From Dehalococcoidia bacterium (GTDB lineage: Bacteria > Chloroflexota > Dehalococcoidia > Lucifugimonadales > Australimonadaceae), in assembly GCA_021296055.1 (NCBI GenBank), contig JAGWBE010000025.1, forward strand, positions 1-29,895: a DNA stretch of 29,895 bases, given 5' to 3'. The stretch's first letter is position 1, and each line of letters begins with the position of its first letter. Below the pieces are notes generated by a model. The model was not told where the DNA came from, searched no databases, and was given only the letters and a program-made list of their open reading frames with translations. The position numbers were made by a program, and so were the translations under genes. Positions 8,655-17,219 of the stretch are shown in pieces.

Positions 8655-10535
8655 CTACGCGACCCGCACCCACAGGAAGATCCCAATCGCCAAGACGCCC
8701 AGAGCCATGGCCACGCCGTAGTCCGCGAATAGGCCCGTTACATGGCGGCGCAACTGGCGGCCCGCAAACACCGTTCCTTCGCCCGGTCCGTTCACGCCTC
8801 GGTCGTTGACCACGCGGCGGTCGAAGAGCGCAACGACGCTGCCCGCCCGCATCACCACCTTGTCGATGACCCACTGATAGCCTGCGTCCAGGTAGTAGCC
8901 GCGCTCCAACGCGCGGTGCAGCGATGCGAAGCGCTCGCGCGCGCTTGTCACTACGTCCGCGCGCTTGTCGTAGAGCCGCCATCCCCCGGCGAAGGCGCCC
9001 ACGGCCAGAATCACGCTGGCGGCGGTCAGCCAAACATTCAGCGTGAAGGGGTGCGCCTTCTCCCCTGGCTGAAGCAGGAACGCCCCGATCCCCTCGTAGC
9101 CTCCGCCCAGGGGCAGGACGAGGAAGCCGACGACCAGCGTCAGCGACGCGAGCAGCAGCATCGGCAGTGTCATGACCTTAGGCGATTCGTGGGCGCGCCG
9201 CACCGCGTCGTTCAGCGGCCCGTAGAACGCCAAGCGCACCGCCCGCGCCATGTAGAGCGCGCTGAGCACGACGGCTACGAGCAACAGCACGAGGTAGACA
9301 GGGTGGAGACCGTCGTGCACGGCGAGGATGATCTCGTCCTTGGACCAGAACGCGGAGAGGAGCGGCAGGCCCGCCAGGGACGCCGCGCCAATCGTGAAGG
9401 TCAGCGCCGTCATCGGCATAAGGCGGCGCAGGCCGCCCATCTTGCGGATGTCCGTCTCATCGTCGAGCGCGTGCATCACCGAGCCCGCGCCCAGGAACAG
9501 CATCGCCTTCGCCAAACCATGCGTAACTAGGTGGAAGATGGCCGCGGTGAAGCCGCCCGCCCCTAGAGCGAGCATCATGAAGCCCAAGTGGCTCATCGTG
9601 GAGTAGGCCAAGATGCGCTTGAGGTCGGTGCTCGTCAGCGCCAGCGCCGCCCCGGCAAGCCCGGTGATAAGCCCCACCGCCGCGACCACGGCCAACGCGT
9701 CGCCCGACGCCTCGAACAACGGCAGCATCCGCGCCACTAGGAACACCCCCGCCGCCACCATCGTCGCCGCGTGAATCAGCGCGCTCACTGGCGACGGCCC
9801 CTCCATCGCGTCCGGCAGCCACACGTGCAGCGGGAACTGCGCCGACTTGCCCATAGCGCCCAGGAAGAGCAGCAGCGCAGTCCCCGTGATGAGCGCGTTG
9901 CTCATCTCCTCGCCCGCCGCCGGGTTCGTCGCCCGCGCCAGTATCTCGGTGATGTCGAACGTTCCGGTATGCACCACCAATAGGATGATGCCGATGAGCA
10001 GCCCCACGTCGCCGATGCGCGTGGTGATGAACGCCTTCTTCGCCGCCTCGGCCGCCGAGCGGCGCTCGTGCCAGAAGCCGATAAGCAGATAGGAGCACAG
10101 CCCCACCAGTTCCCACGCGAAGTAGAGGAGGAGCAAGTTGTCGGCGAGCACCAGCGTCAGCATCGCCGCCGCAAAGAGCGAGTGCGCCGCGTAGTACCAG
10201 CCGATACGCTTGTCGCCCTTCATGTAGCCGAGCGAGTAGACCTGCACCGCCAACGCCACGAACGTCACCAGCCCCAGCATCGTCACCGTCAGCGGGTCGA
10301 TGATGATTCCCCACGCCACCTTCACCCCGCCCGTCTCGAACCAGTCCACGCCGAAGCGATGGAAGCCCGCGCCGCGTTCGATGAAGTCCAACAGCACGAA
10401 CCAGAAGAGCGCGAATCCCGCCGCGATGGCGAGGATGGACAGGTAGCGCCCGCGCCATGGCAGCCCGTTCCCCGCCAGCGCAATCACGCCGAAGGCGGCG
10501 AACCCGAACACCGGTATGAGCCAAGCCCACTCCAT
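8655..10535 (-). CDS. nuoL: NADH-quinone oxidoreductase subunit L
   Basis: NuoL is the distal antiporter-like subunit of complex I, carrying the long amphipathic lateral helix. At 626 residues it is near the family size. Visible are YFAWELVGLCSYLLIGFW with the conserved glutamate, the signature FPLHVWLPDAMEGPSPVSAL followed by IHAATMVAAG, and YSTMSHLGFMMLAL. The C-terminal third holds further hydrophobic segments after a charged stretch, consistent with the extra helices. The ATG at 10535 has a weak AGGGGC site. It lies 55 bases after nuoK; that gap shows no gene or clear hairpin. Confidence 0.96.
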   Translation of the reverse strand: MEWAWLIPVFGFAAFGVIALAGNGLPWRGRYLSILAIAAGFALFWFVLLDFIERGAGFHRFGVDWFETGGVKVAWGIIIDPLTVTMLGLVTFVALAVQVYSLGYMKGDKRIGWYYAAHSLFAAAMLTLVLADNLLLLYFAWELVGLCSYLLIGFWHERRSAAEAAKKAFITTRIGDVGLLIGIILLVVHTGTFDITEILARATNPAAGEEMSNALITGTALLLFLGAMGKSAQFPLHVWLPDAMEGPSPVSALIHAATMVAAGVFLVARMLPLFEASGDALAVVAAVGLITGLAGAALALTSTDLKRILAYSTMSHLGFMMLALGAGGFTAAIFHLVTHGLAKAMLFLGAGSVMHALDDETDIRKMGGLRRLMPMTALTFTIGAASLAGLPLLSAFWSKDEIILAVHDGLHPVYLVLLLVAVVLSALYMARAVRLAFYGPLNDAVRRAHESPKVMTLPMLLLASLTLVVGFLVLPLGGGYEGIGAFLLQPGEKAHPFTLNVWLTAASVILAVGAFAGGWRLYDKRADVVTSARERFASLHRALERGYYLDAGYQWVIDKVVMRAGSVVALFDRRVVNDRGVNGPGEGTVFAGRQLRRHVTGLFADYGVAMALGVLAIGIFLWVRVA

Positions 10536-10590
10536 GCCCCTAGCTCGCCGCTCCCTTCCGCCGTGTTGTTGTGCTGGGCCGCGTCATCGA

Positions 10591-10896
10591 TCAGCCCCTC
10601 AGCGCGTCAATCTCGTCTACGTTGACCGACCCGCGGCTTCGGAAGAGGCGCAGGACGATGGCCATAGCCAGCGCCACCTCCGCCGCCGCAATCGTGATGA
10701 CGAAGATGGCGATCACCAGGCCCGTCACGTTGTCTCTCACGCTGTAGGCGGCGAAGGCGACCACGATGACGTTCACGCCATTCAGCATCAGCTCGATGCT
10801 CATCAGCACCAGCACCGCGCTCCGGCGCGCGAGCGCACCGTACAACCCCAAGCAGAACAGCGCCGCGCCCAACAACTCGAAGTGGAGCAGCGTCAC
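10591..10896 (-). CDS. nuoK: NADH-quinone oxidoreductase subunit K
   Basis: NuoK is a small three-helix membrane subunit next to NuoJ and NuoA in complex I. The 101-residue product shows the family motif VLMSIELMLNGVNVIVVAF, whose glutamate belongs to the proton channel, and the third helix with AAAEVALAMAIVLRLF, including the second conserved glutamate. The GTG start at 10896 is fixed by a strong GGGAGG site upstream and by the GTGA overlap with the nuoJ stop. A longer upstream frame is only the shadow of nuoJ. Confidence 0.95.
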   Translation of the reverse strand: MTLLHFELLGAALFCLGLYGALARRSAVLVLMSIELMLNGVNVIVVAFAAYSVRDNVTGLVIAIFVITIAAAEVALAMAIVLRLFRSRGSVNVDEIDALRG

Positions 10897-11390
10897 CCTT
10901 CGTCCCTCCCGCCCGACCGCGCGATGACGATGGCGCCGATGAGTGCGACCAGCAGCACCAGGGAGGCGATCTCGAAGGGCGCCGCCCAGCGCTCGAAGAG
11001 CACGGCGCCCAGCGCGTCGAGGCTCACGCTCGTGCGGACTTCGGCGTTGTAGCTCGCCGCGTCGATCGTGAAGGCGGCCGCCATCACGGCGAACAGGCCG
11101 AAGCTGACCGCCGCCGCCAGCGGCCAACGCTTGTGCTCGTCCATCAGCTCCAACTCACCCCGGCGCGTGAGCATCAGCGCGAAGAGAATCACGATGACGA
11201 CCGCGCCGCCGTAGATGAGCACCTGCGCCAGGGCAAGGAACTCCGCGTAGAGCAGCGCGAAGAAGCCCGCCACGCCTCCCAGCGCCGCGAGCAGGAAGAG
11301 CGCCGCGTGGACGATGTTCCGCGTCGTAACTACGCCGATAGCCCCGCCAAGCGTGACGAGCGCCAAGACGTAGAAGACCGCCAGAGCCAC
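10893..11390 (-). CDS. nuoJ: NADH-quinone oxidoreductase subunit J
   Basis: NuoJ is a five-helix membrane subunit whose third helix undergoes a conformational change in complex I. The 165-residue product is hydrophobic throughout, with the diagnostic segment FFALLYAEFLALAQVLIYGG followed by AVVIVILFALML. The GTG at 11390 lies one base after the nuoI stop and begins the first hydrophobic helix directly; the frame extends further upstream only as an Arg-rich shadow of nuoI. It overlaps nuoK by 4 bases. Confidence 0.93.
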   Translation of the reverse strand: MALAVFYVLALVTLGGAIGVVTTRNIVHAALFLLAALGGVAGFFALLYAEFLALAQVLIYGGAVVIVILFALMLTRRGELELMDEHKRWPLAAAVSFGLFAVMAAAFTIDAASYNAEVRTSVSLDALGAVLFERWAAPFEIASLVLLVALIGAIVIARSGGRDEG

Positions 11391-11391
11391 C

Positions 11392-11940
11392 CTACGCCTT
11401 GCCTTCCGCTTCGCCGGGCGGCGTCTTGGCCGCCGCCGCCGCCCGTTTCGCCAGCGCCGCGCTCGCCACGTTCTTCTCGGGGTTCGTCGCCGCCCACTGC
11501 GTCGTCTCCGTGTAGCGCTCCCCCAGCTCCAGCAGCAGCCCAAGGTCGGCGCGCGCGCCCGTCCGAGAGAAGCTGGACAGCTCGTGCTCGTAGGACATCT
11601 CGATGGCGTCGAAGGCGCACACGTCCACGCAGATGCCGCACAGGATGCAGCGGTTGAGGTTGATCTCGAAGGTCTCGATGATCTTGCGCCGGTGGCTCTC
11701 CCCGGATGCGAACTTTGGGTTGTCGTGCATCTGCGCCGACATGCACTGCGTCGGGCACTCCCGCACGCACACCATGCATCCGGTGCAGAAAGGCTCCGCC
11801 GCCGTCTCGTCCCACAACAGCGCCGGGAAGCCCATGTAGCGTTCCTGCACCGGCAGGTGTTGCTTCGGATAGTGCGCCGTCACCGGCTTGCGGAAGAGCC
11901 AGCGCAGCGTGGTCAGCAGCCCCAGCAGTCCGGAGATCAT
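11392..11940 (-). CDS. nuoI: NADH-quinone oxidoreductase subunit I (2x4Fe-4S)
   Basis: NuoI carries clusters N6a and N6b, which pass electrons toward NuoB in the peripheral arm. The 182-residue product has two ferredoxin motifs: CTGCMVCVRECP in the first half and CILCGICVDVCAFDAIEMSY in the second. In the second motif, Ala replaces the usual Pro after the last Cys. The N terminus (WLFRKPVTAHYP) is typical of the family. The Ala/Lys-rich tail after about residue 150 is not conserved. A 65-base gap separates it from nuoH; this holds nothing I recognise. Presence of NuoI and NuoB without NuoE/F/G points to a donor other than NADH or to a module encoded elsewhere. Confidence 0.95.
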   Translation of the reverse strand: MISGLLGLLTTLRWLFRKPVTAHYPKQHLPVQERYMGFPALLWDETAAEPFCTGCMVCVRECPTQCMSAQMHDNPKFASGESHRRKIIETFEINLNRCILCGICVDVCAFDAIEMSYEHELSSFSRTGARADLGLLLELGERYTETTQWAATNPEKNVASAALAKRAAAAAKTPPGEAEGKA

Positions 11941-12005
11941 AGCGCCCCCCGCGCAAGGCCTAGCAGTCCGTTCATCCGCCGCATCCTATCGCACCCCCTG
12001 CCGCT

Positions 12006-13121
12006 TCACCGCGCCCGCTCGGCCATCGCGCGCCGCGCGTAGCGCCGCGCCCGCTCCATCGCCGGTCGCCGCTGCAAGCGCACCTGCAAAATCGCGGGCA
12101 CGGCCAGCACGATTACCGAAAGCGCCGTGAGCGACCATGTCGGCCACCCGTAGAAACGCTGCGCCGCCGCGATGATTACCGCCGCGAAGGACAGTGGGAT
12201 GAGCGCCTTCCACCCCAGCGACATCAACTGGTCGATGCGCAGGCGCGGATAGGTGGCCCGCAGCCAGAAGATCGCCAGCACGACGGCGTAGGTCTTGGCG
12301 AGCACCAGCGCGACCCCCGCCGCCGGGGGCAGGTCTGCGCCGAACGGCCAGCGCCACCCGCCCAGGAACAGCAACGCCGTCAGCGCCGCGATGACGAAGG
12401 TGCTCACGTATTCCGCCAGGAAGAACACCGCCCAGTGCGCCCCGCTGTACTCCACGAACGGTCCGCCCACTACCTCCGACTCCGCGAAGTAAATGTCGAA
12501 GGGCGTGCGCCCCACCTCCGCGATGCCGGCCAGCAGGAACACGACGGCGGCGAGGGGCAGCAGCGCGACGTAGGGCACGCTCGCCTGCGCCTCCACCACC
12601 TCGGCGATGTTCATCGTGCCCGCGACGATCACCACCGTCAGCAGCGTCATGATGATGGGAATCTCGTACGACACCAGCTGCGCCGCCGAGCGGAAGCCGC
12701 CCAGCACCGCGTACTTGCTCGCCGACGACCACCCCGCCAGCACCAGCCCCACGATGCTCAATACCGAGAACGCGATGAAAAAGAAGATCCCTAATTCCAG
12801 ATTCCGCACCGCCATGTCTTGCGCGAAGGGGATGGTGAGCCACACGATGAAACCGGGGACGAACACCAGGAGCGGCGCGGCGTAGAAGATGACCCGCGCC
12901 GCCGGCCCCGGCGACACGTCCTCCTTCATCAGCAGCTTCAGCGCGTCGGCGACCGCTTGCAGCAGCCCGAACGGCCCCACGCGCGTCGGCCCCACCCGCC
13001 CTTGCAGCCGCCCCAGGAACTTGCGCTCCAACCACACCAGCGACAGCGTCACGACCATCAGCCCGTTGAAGAGCGCGAACAGGCCGGCGCCGATGTAGAG
13101 CACGTCCCGCGCCTCGATCAC
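12006..13121 (-). CDS. nuoH: NADH-quinone oxidoreductase subunit H
   Basis: NuoH forms the quinone-entry chamber at the junction of the membrane and peripheral arms. The 371-residue product has about eight helices and the family motifs LERKFLGRLQGRVGPTRVGP, ADALKLLMKED, GWSSASKYAVLGGFRSAAQ and the acidic loop AEVGRTPFDIYFAESEVVGG that lines the quinone channel. The start is GTG at 13121, overlapping the nuoD stop (GTGA). The C terminus has a basic Arg/Ala tail of about 25 residues. A much longer open frame continues upstream but is only the shadow of nuoD and nuoC. Confidence 0.95.
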   Translation of the reverse strand: MIEARDVLYIGAGLFALFNGLMVVTLSLVWLERKFLGRLQGRVGPTRVGPFGLLQAVADALKLLMKEDVSPGPAARVIFYAAPLLVFVPGFIVWLTIPFAQDMAVRNLELGIFFFIAFSVLSIVGLVLAGWSSASKYAVLGGFRSAAQLVSYEIPIIMTLLTVVIVAGTMNIAEVVEAQASVPYVALLPLAAVVFLLAGIAEVGRTPFDIYFAESEVVGGPFVEYSGAHWAVFFLAEYVSTFVIAALTALLFLGGWRWPFGADLPPAAGVALVLAKTYAVVLAIFWLRATYPRLRIDQLMSLGWKALIPLSFAAVIIAAAQRFYGWPTWSLTALSVIVLAVPAILQVRLQRRPAMERARRYARRAMAERAR

Positions 13122-14230
13122 CGGTCCACCTCGCCCAGCACGATGTCGAGGGAGCCGAGGATGGCCACCGCGTCCGCCACGTAGGCGCCCTCCATCATCC
13201 GCTCGAGTCCCACAAGGTTGCAGAAGGACGGCGGCCGCACCTTCACGCGGTAGGGCTTGTCCGTACCGTCGCTGACCAGGAAGACGCCGATGTCGCCGCG
13301 GGGGTTCTCGGCGTGGGCGTAGACCTCGCCCTTGGGCGGGCGGGCGATGCGGCGCCCTGGCGCCATCACGGGGCCCTCCGGCGTCTGCTCCAACGCCTGC
13401 TCCACCATCCGCAGCGATTCGTAGCACTCCCGCAGGCGCACCCAGTAGCGGTCCCAGCAGTCGCCGAACTCGCCCACCGGCACGTCGAACTCCAACCGCT
13501 CGTACACCTCGTAGGGGTATGCCTTGCGCACGTCGTAGGCGACGCCGCTGCCGCGCAGGCACGGCCCCGTCAGCCCGCACGAGATAGCGTCCTCCGCGTT
13601 GATGACGCCCACGCCCCGCGTCCGCGCCAGGTACACCTCGTTGAAGGTCAAGAGCCTGTCCGTCTCCTCCACGCCTGCGCGCAGGCGCCTTACGACGCTG
13701 AGGACACGTTCGGCGAAGTCGCCCGGCACGTCCTCCTTCAGGCCGCCGATGCGGAAGTAGTTGTGCATCATGCGCGCGCCGGTGACGTGCTCGAAGAGAT
13801 TTTGGACGCGCTCGCGCTCGCGGAAGGTGTACATCACCGGCGTCATAGCTCCTACGTCCAGCGCGTAGGTTCCGATGAAGAGCAGGTGGCTGGCGACGCG
13901 GTTCAGCTCGCACAGGATCGTGCGGATGTACTGCGCCCGCTCGGGCGCCTCCACGCCCATCAGCTCCTCCGCCGCCCGCACGAACACCAACTCGTTGTTC
14001 AGGTTCGACACGTAGTCCAGGCGGTCGAAGAGGGTGATGACCTGCCCGTAGGACTCGTGCTCGCTCAGCTTCTCCGACCCCCGATGCAGGTAGCCGATGT
14101 GGGGCCGCACGCCCATGATGCGCTCGCCGTCGATGGACAACACCATGCGGAACACGCCGTGGGTCGCAGGGTGCTGCGGCCCCATGTTGAGCATCATGTC
14201 GACGGTGTCGGTCTGCGGCTCGGCGCTCAT
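13118..14230 (-). CDS. nuoD: NADH-quinone oxidoreductase subunit D
   Basis: NuoD is the 49-kDa-type subunit that forms the quinone site with NuoB. The 370-residue product begins MSAEPQTD and shows MGPQHPATHGVFR with the quinone-site histidine, then GYLHRGSEK, DYVSNLNNE, ELNRVASHL and the C-terminal block ENPRGDIGVFLVSDG. It ends VLGEVDR, the normal family terminus. The ATG at 14230 is preferred over longer in-frame starts because the upstream frame is an Arg-rich shadow of nuoC. An AAGGAG lies about 12 bases upstream, somewhat far. The gene overlaps nuoH by 4 bases. Confidence 0.96.
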   Translation of the reverse strand: MSAEPQTDTVDMMLNMGPQHPATHGVFRMVLSIDGERIMGVRPHIGYLHRGSEKLSEHESYGQVITLFDRLDYVSNLNNELVFVRAAEELMGVEAPERAQYIRTILCELNRVASHLLFIGTYALDVGAMTPVMYTFRERERVQNLFEHVTGARMMHNYFRIGGLKEDVPGDFAERVLSVVRRLRAGVEETDRLLTFNEVYLARTRGVGVINAEDAISCGLTGPCLRGSGVAYDVRKAYPYEVYERLEFDVPVGEFGDCWDRYWVRLRECYESLRMVEQALEQTPEGPVMAPGRRIARPPKGEVYAHAENPRGDIGVFLVSDGTDKPYRVKVRPPSFCNLVGLERMMEGAYVADAVAILGSLDIVLGEVDR

Positions 14231-14256
14231 AGGACACGGCGGCTCCTTGCCCGCCG

Positions 14257-14808
14257 CTAATACTCCTCGTACTCGTGCAGCGGGAACGACTTGAGGCCAG
14301 GCCGCCCTTCGAACCCCTCGAAGAGCAGCAGGGGAGCCAAGTCGTCGTTCCCCTCGAACGCCACGCCGAACAGGTCGTGCGCCTCGCGCTCGTACCACGC
14401 CGCCGCCTGCCACAACCGCGTCGCCGTCGGCGCGCTGGGCGCGTCGGCCGGGAGGTCAACCTTGATGATGGCCTTGCGGTTGTGGGCGACGGAGGCGAGC
14501 ACGTAGTCCAACTCGATGCGCTCGACGTAGTGGAGCATATCCATCCGCAGCGCGTCGTCGTCGCGGCATCGCCGCAGCACGCGCGCCAACGCGCCGACCT
14601 CAACGCGCGCCCACGGCGTCTCCCCTCGCCCACCCGCGGCGACGGCGTCGGCGCCGAGCGCGGCGGCCAGGCGCTTGGCGGTCGCCTCGCCGCGCTCGCT
14701 CAACGTCTCGTCCGCCGTCTCGATGGGCGGGCCGCGATGGGGGCGCGGCGCGGGCTGCGCCGACTGAGCGGCGGCCTCCTCTCCCGGCGGGCGCTGCTCC
14801 TCACTCAC
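14257..14808 (-). CDS. nuoC: NADH-quinone oxidoreductase subunit C
   Basis: NuoC is the 30-kDa-type peripheral-arm subunit. The 183-residue product carries the diagnostic [20 protein letters not shown] segment (about residues 138-157) and a preceding two-layer fold with [20 protein letters not shown]. The first 35 residues are a Pro/Ala/Glu-rich lead. The GTG start at 14808 overlaps nuoB by 8 bases. The usual C-terminal RPVPE-type ending is replaced by an acidic tail (HEYEEY). It is separate from nuoD, not fused as in E. coli. Confidence 0.94.
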   Translation of the reverse strand: MSEEQRPPGEEAAAQSAQPAPRPHRGPPIETADETLSERGEATAKRLAAALGADAVAAGGRGETPWARVEVGALARVLRRCRDDDALRMDMLHYVERIELDYVLASVAHNRKAIIKVDLPADAPSAPTATRLWQAAAWYEREAHDLFGVAFEGNDDLAPLLLFEGFEGRPGLKSFPLHEYEEY

Positions 14809-15415
14809 CCGAGCGCTCCTTGGCGTCGCGCTTGATCTTCTGTTGCAGTTTCATGAGGCCGTCCATCAGCGCCTCAGGGCGCGGCGGACAGCCCGGCACG
14901 TACACGTCCACGGGGACGACGTGGTCGACGCCCATGACGACGCTGTAGGAGCGGTAGTAGGGGCCGCCGCTGGTGGCGCACGTGCCCATGGCGATGACCC
15001 ACTTGGGGTCGGGCATCTGCTCGTAGAGGAGGCGGATAGGCTCCGCCATCTTCTTCACGACGGTGCCCGCCACGATCATGACGTCCGACTGGCGCGGCGA
15101 GGGCCACGTTACGACGCCGAAGCGGTCGAAGTCATGGTGCGCCATGTGCGTCGAGATCATCTCGATGGCGCAGCACGCGAGGCCGAAGGAGAGCGTCCAC
15201 AGCGAGTTGCGCCGCGCCAGCGACGCCAGCTGGTCTACGGTGGAGGTGATGACGCCGGGCGCGGCGGAGAGCGCGTTGGGCGCGGGGCGGTTGCCCTTTC
15301 CCGCCGTTACGTCGCCGCCCTCCTCGCTCTCGAGGAATCGCCCCTCGCGCGGGCGTTCCCACCGTTCGGGAACGAATAGCGGCAGCGGTTGCCCCTTGCC
15401 CGGCTCTACCGCCAC
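14801..15415 (-). CDS. nuoB: NADH-quinone oxidoreductase subunit B
   Basis: NuoB holds cluster N2, the final iron-sulfur centre before quinone. The cluster ligands are visible: the double cysteine in [10 protein letters not shown], the cysteine in [13 protein letters not shown] and the one in [16 protein letters not shown]. The GTG at 15415 is chosen because it overlaps the nuoA end by 10 bases and follows a G-rich stretch; this gives 204 residues with a poorly conserved lead of about 60 before the core. A later start at another GTG in the lead cannot be excluded. The open frame extends further upstream only as a shadow of nuoA. Confidence 0.92.
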   Translation of the reverse strand: MAVEPGKGQPLPLFVPERWERPREGRFLESEEGGDVTAGKGNRPAPNALSAAPGVITSTVDQLASLARRNSLWTLSFGLACCAIEMISTHMAHHDFDRFGVVTWPSPRQSDVMIVAGTVVKKMAEPIRLLYEQMPDPKWVIAMGTCATSGGPYYRSYSVVMGVDHVVPVDVYVPGCPPRPEALMDGLMKLQQKIKRDAKERSGE

Positions 15416-15777
15416 TCCAACACCCCCTTGCGCCAGGCGTAGGCCACGCCGAACAGCAGCACCGCGATGAACAGCAGCATGGCGTAGAAGACGTAGGCCG
15501 CCGTGTCCAGGAACACCACCGCCCACGGAAAGAGGAACACCGCCTCCACGTCGAACACCAGAAAGAGGATGGCGAAGATGTAGTAGCGGACGTTGAACTG
15601 CGTCCAGCCCAGGGGCTGCGGGCGGATGCCCGATTCGTAAGGGATGGCCTTATTCGCTGAGGGACGGCGCGGCGCCAGCAAGCGCGACGCGGCGAACATC
15701 CCCGCGATGGCCGCGATACCCACCGCTCCCGCTAGAACGATGGCGATCCAGTCGGTGGCATAGCCGGGTGAAGGCAT
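15406..15777 (-). CDS. nuoA: NADH-quinone oxidoreductase subunit A
   Basis: NuoA is a three-helix membrane subunit of complex I. The 123-residue product has the family landmarks: [20 protein letters not shown] in the loop after helix 1, then [20 protein letters not shown] with the conserved acidic pair in helix 2. The ATG at 15777 has CTGGAG closely upstream. It is the first gene of an eleven-gene operon in the order A-B-C-D-H-I-J-K-L-M-N, and a candidate promoter with flanking inverted repeat lies 50-90 bases upstream. Confidence 0.96.
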   Translation of the reverse strand: MPSPGYATDWIAIVLAGAVGIAAIAGMFAASRLLAPRRPSANKAIPYESGIRPQPLGWTQFNVRYYIFAILFLVFDVEAVFLFPWAVVFLDTAAYVFYAMLLFIAVLLFGVAYAWRKGVLEWR

Positions 15778-15827
15778 CGAACTCCAGAGCCGCCGACGTG
15801 CGCGGGGGCGCGCCGTCCTCCCAGCGG

Positions 15828-15868
15828 CGCGTTGACCGTATCACCGCCCCCGCTGCAGGGTCAACGCG
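15828..15868 (-). promoter_or_regulatory. Candidate nuo promoter inside a 10-bp inverted repeat
   Basis: On the minus strand a TTGACC -35 (15864-15859) is followed 16 bases later by GATACG (15842-15837), or 18 bases later by an extended -10 reading TG-A-TACGGT. A perfect 10-bp inverted repeat, CGCGTTGACC, frames it: arms at 15828-15837 and 15859-15868 with a 21-base spacer. One arm contains the -35 and the other abuts the -10, the arrangement expected of a dimeric regulator's operator. A second palindrome, GCGGGA-T-TCCCGC, lies at 15907-15919. The function is inferred from position only. Confidence 0.45.
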
Positions 15869-15975
15869 GGCGGCGCCCGCTGTTCGGTGACGCGCGCGGA
15901 TTCGATGCGGGATTCCCGCTTTCGGAGACCTTTGCATAACTACTCTGCTTCCCACCCCCATCCCCAGGAAATAAG

Positions 15976-16029
15976 AAAACCTTTTGTGGGGGGGGCGCCC
16001 CCGCCCCCCCCGGGGGGGGGCGGGGGGGG
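15976..16029 (-). terminator. Pure G/C tract with T-rich flank, possible trp operon terminator
   Basis: Bases 15988-16029 are only G and C, in runs of 5 to 9: G8, C, G, C5, G, C8, G9, C, G8. The C-rich arm 15998-16011 is complementary to the G-rich arm that follows, and 15991-16002 is itself a palindrome. On the minus strand the tract follows the trpB stop by about 20 bases and is succeeded by AAAAGGTTTTCTTATTT, so it could act as an intrinsic terminator of the trp operon. It could also form a G-quadruplex, or be an assembly distortion of a simpler hairpin. Confidence 0.4.
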
Positions 16030-16048
16030 TGAGGAGGCGCGGGGCGGC

Positions 16049-17219
16049 TTAGGCGCCCAGGGACATAATCGTCCCCAGGTCCTTGTCGCCGCGCCCGCTC
16101 AGATTCACCAGCACCGACTGGCTTGGCGCCAGCGTCGGCGCGAGCGTCTCAACCGCGTAGGCGAGGGCGTGTGCGGACTCCAGCGCGGGGATGATGCCCT
16201 CCGCCTCGCTCAGCAGGCGCAGCGCCGCCACCGCCTCCGTGTCCGTTACGGCGGCGTACTCCGCCCGCTCCGTGTCTTTCAGCCACGAATGCTCCGGCCC
16301 GACGCCGGGGTAGTCGAGTCCGGCGGAGATGCTGTGCGTCGCCAGCACCTGGCCGTCCTCCGATTGGAGCAAGTAGGACATAGCGCCGTGGAGGACGCCG
16401 GGCCGCCCGACCGAGAGGGATGCGGCGTGGTTGCCCGTGGCGATGCCCTCGCCCGCCGCCTACTTGCGCATCGTCCACGAAGGCGCGGAATATGCCGATG
16501 GCGTTGGAGCCGCCCCCGACGCACGCCACCACGTAGTCGGGCAGCCTCCCCGTAACTTTGATCATCTGCGCGCGCGCTTCGCGGCCGATGACGGTCTGGA
16601 AGTCGCGCACCAGCATCGGATACGGGTGCGGCCCCACCACGCTGCCGATGAGGAAGTGGGTGTCCTCCACGTTGGTCACCCAATCGCGGATGGCCTCGCT
16701 CACCGCCTCCTTAAGCGTCTTGGAGCCAGCCTCCACCGGGCGCACCTCCGCTCCCAGCAAGCGCATGCGGAAGACGTTCGGCTCCTGCCGCCGCATATCC
16801 TCCGTGCCCATGTAGACGATGCAGTTCAGGCCCAAGAGCGCGCAGGCCGTGGCGGAGGCGACGCCGTGCTGCCCTGCGCCCGTGTCGGCGACTATGCGGC
16901 GCTTGCCCATCCGCTTGGCGAGCAATGCTTGGCCCATCGCGTTGTTCATCTTGTGGGCGCCGGTGTGGCACAGGTCTTCCCGCTTGAGGTAGACCTGGGC
17001 GCCGCCCGCGCGTTCGGTCAGGCGTTTGGCGTGGTGGAGGGGCGTAGGGCGCCCGACGAAGTCGCGCAGCAGCGCGTCCAGCTCCGCCTGGAAGGCAGGG
17101 TCGCGCTGCGCCTCCACGTAGGCTGCCTCCAACTGCTCCAGCGCGGGCATCACCGTCTCGGGGACGAACTGGCCGCCGTAGTCGCCGTAGCGCCCCCTGC
17201 CGTCGGGCACGCCGATCAC
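16049..17219 (-). pseudogene. trpB: Tryptophan synthase beta chain, interrupted by a small deletion
   Basis: TrpB condenses indole and serine using PLP. From GTG 17219 (GTGA overlap with trpF) the first 253 codons are a good Trp[30 protein letters not shown] with the PLP lysine Lys90, and the phosphate-binding GGGSNAIG at 235-242. At 16460/16461 the frame is lost. The family normally reads FVDD-x-x-V, then R-L-I-G-V-E, then AAGEG; here V is followed by one base and then, in another frame, [20 protein letters not shown] and an intact C terminus ending in GRGDKDL, with TAA at 16049-16051. About 17 bases appear to be missing. Also, the catalytic glutamate of the ETGAGQHG motif (Glu109 in Salmonella) is Asp112. 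No trpA follows. It is either a recent pseudogene or an assembly defect. Confidence 0.9.

Noticed and set aside
12006..14633. Single 875-codon frame that could suggest a fusion ending in NuoH
   Set aside because: Only the last 371 codons are NuoH; the upstream part is a shadow of nuoD and nuoC, which are intact in their own frames.
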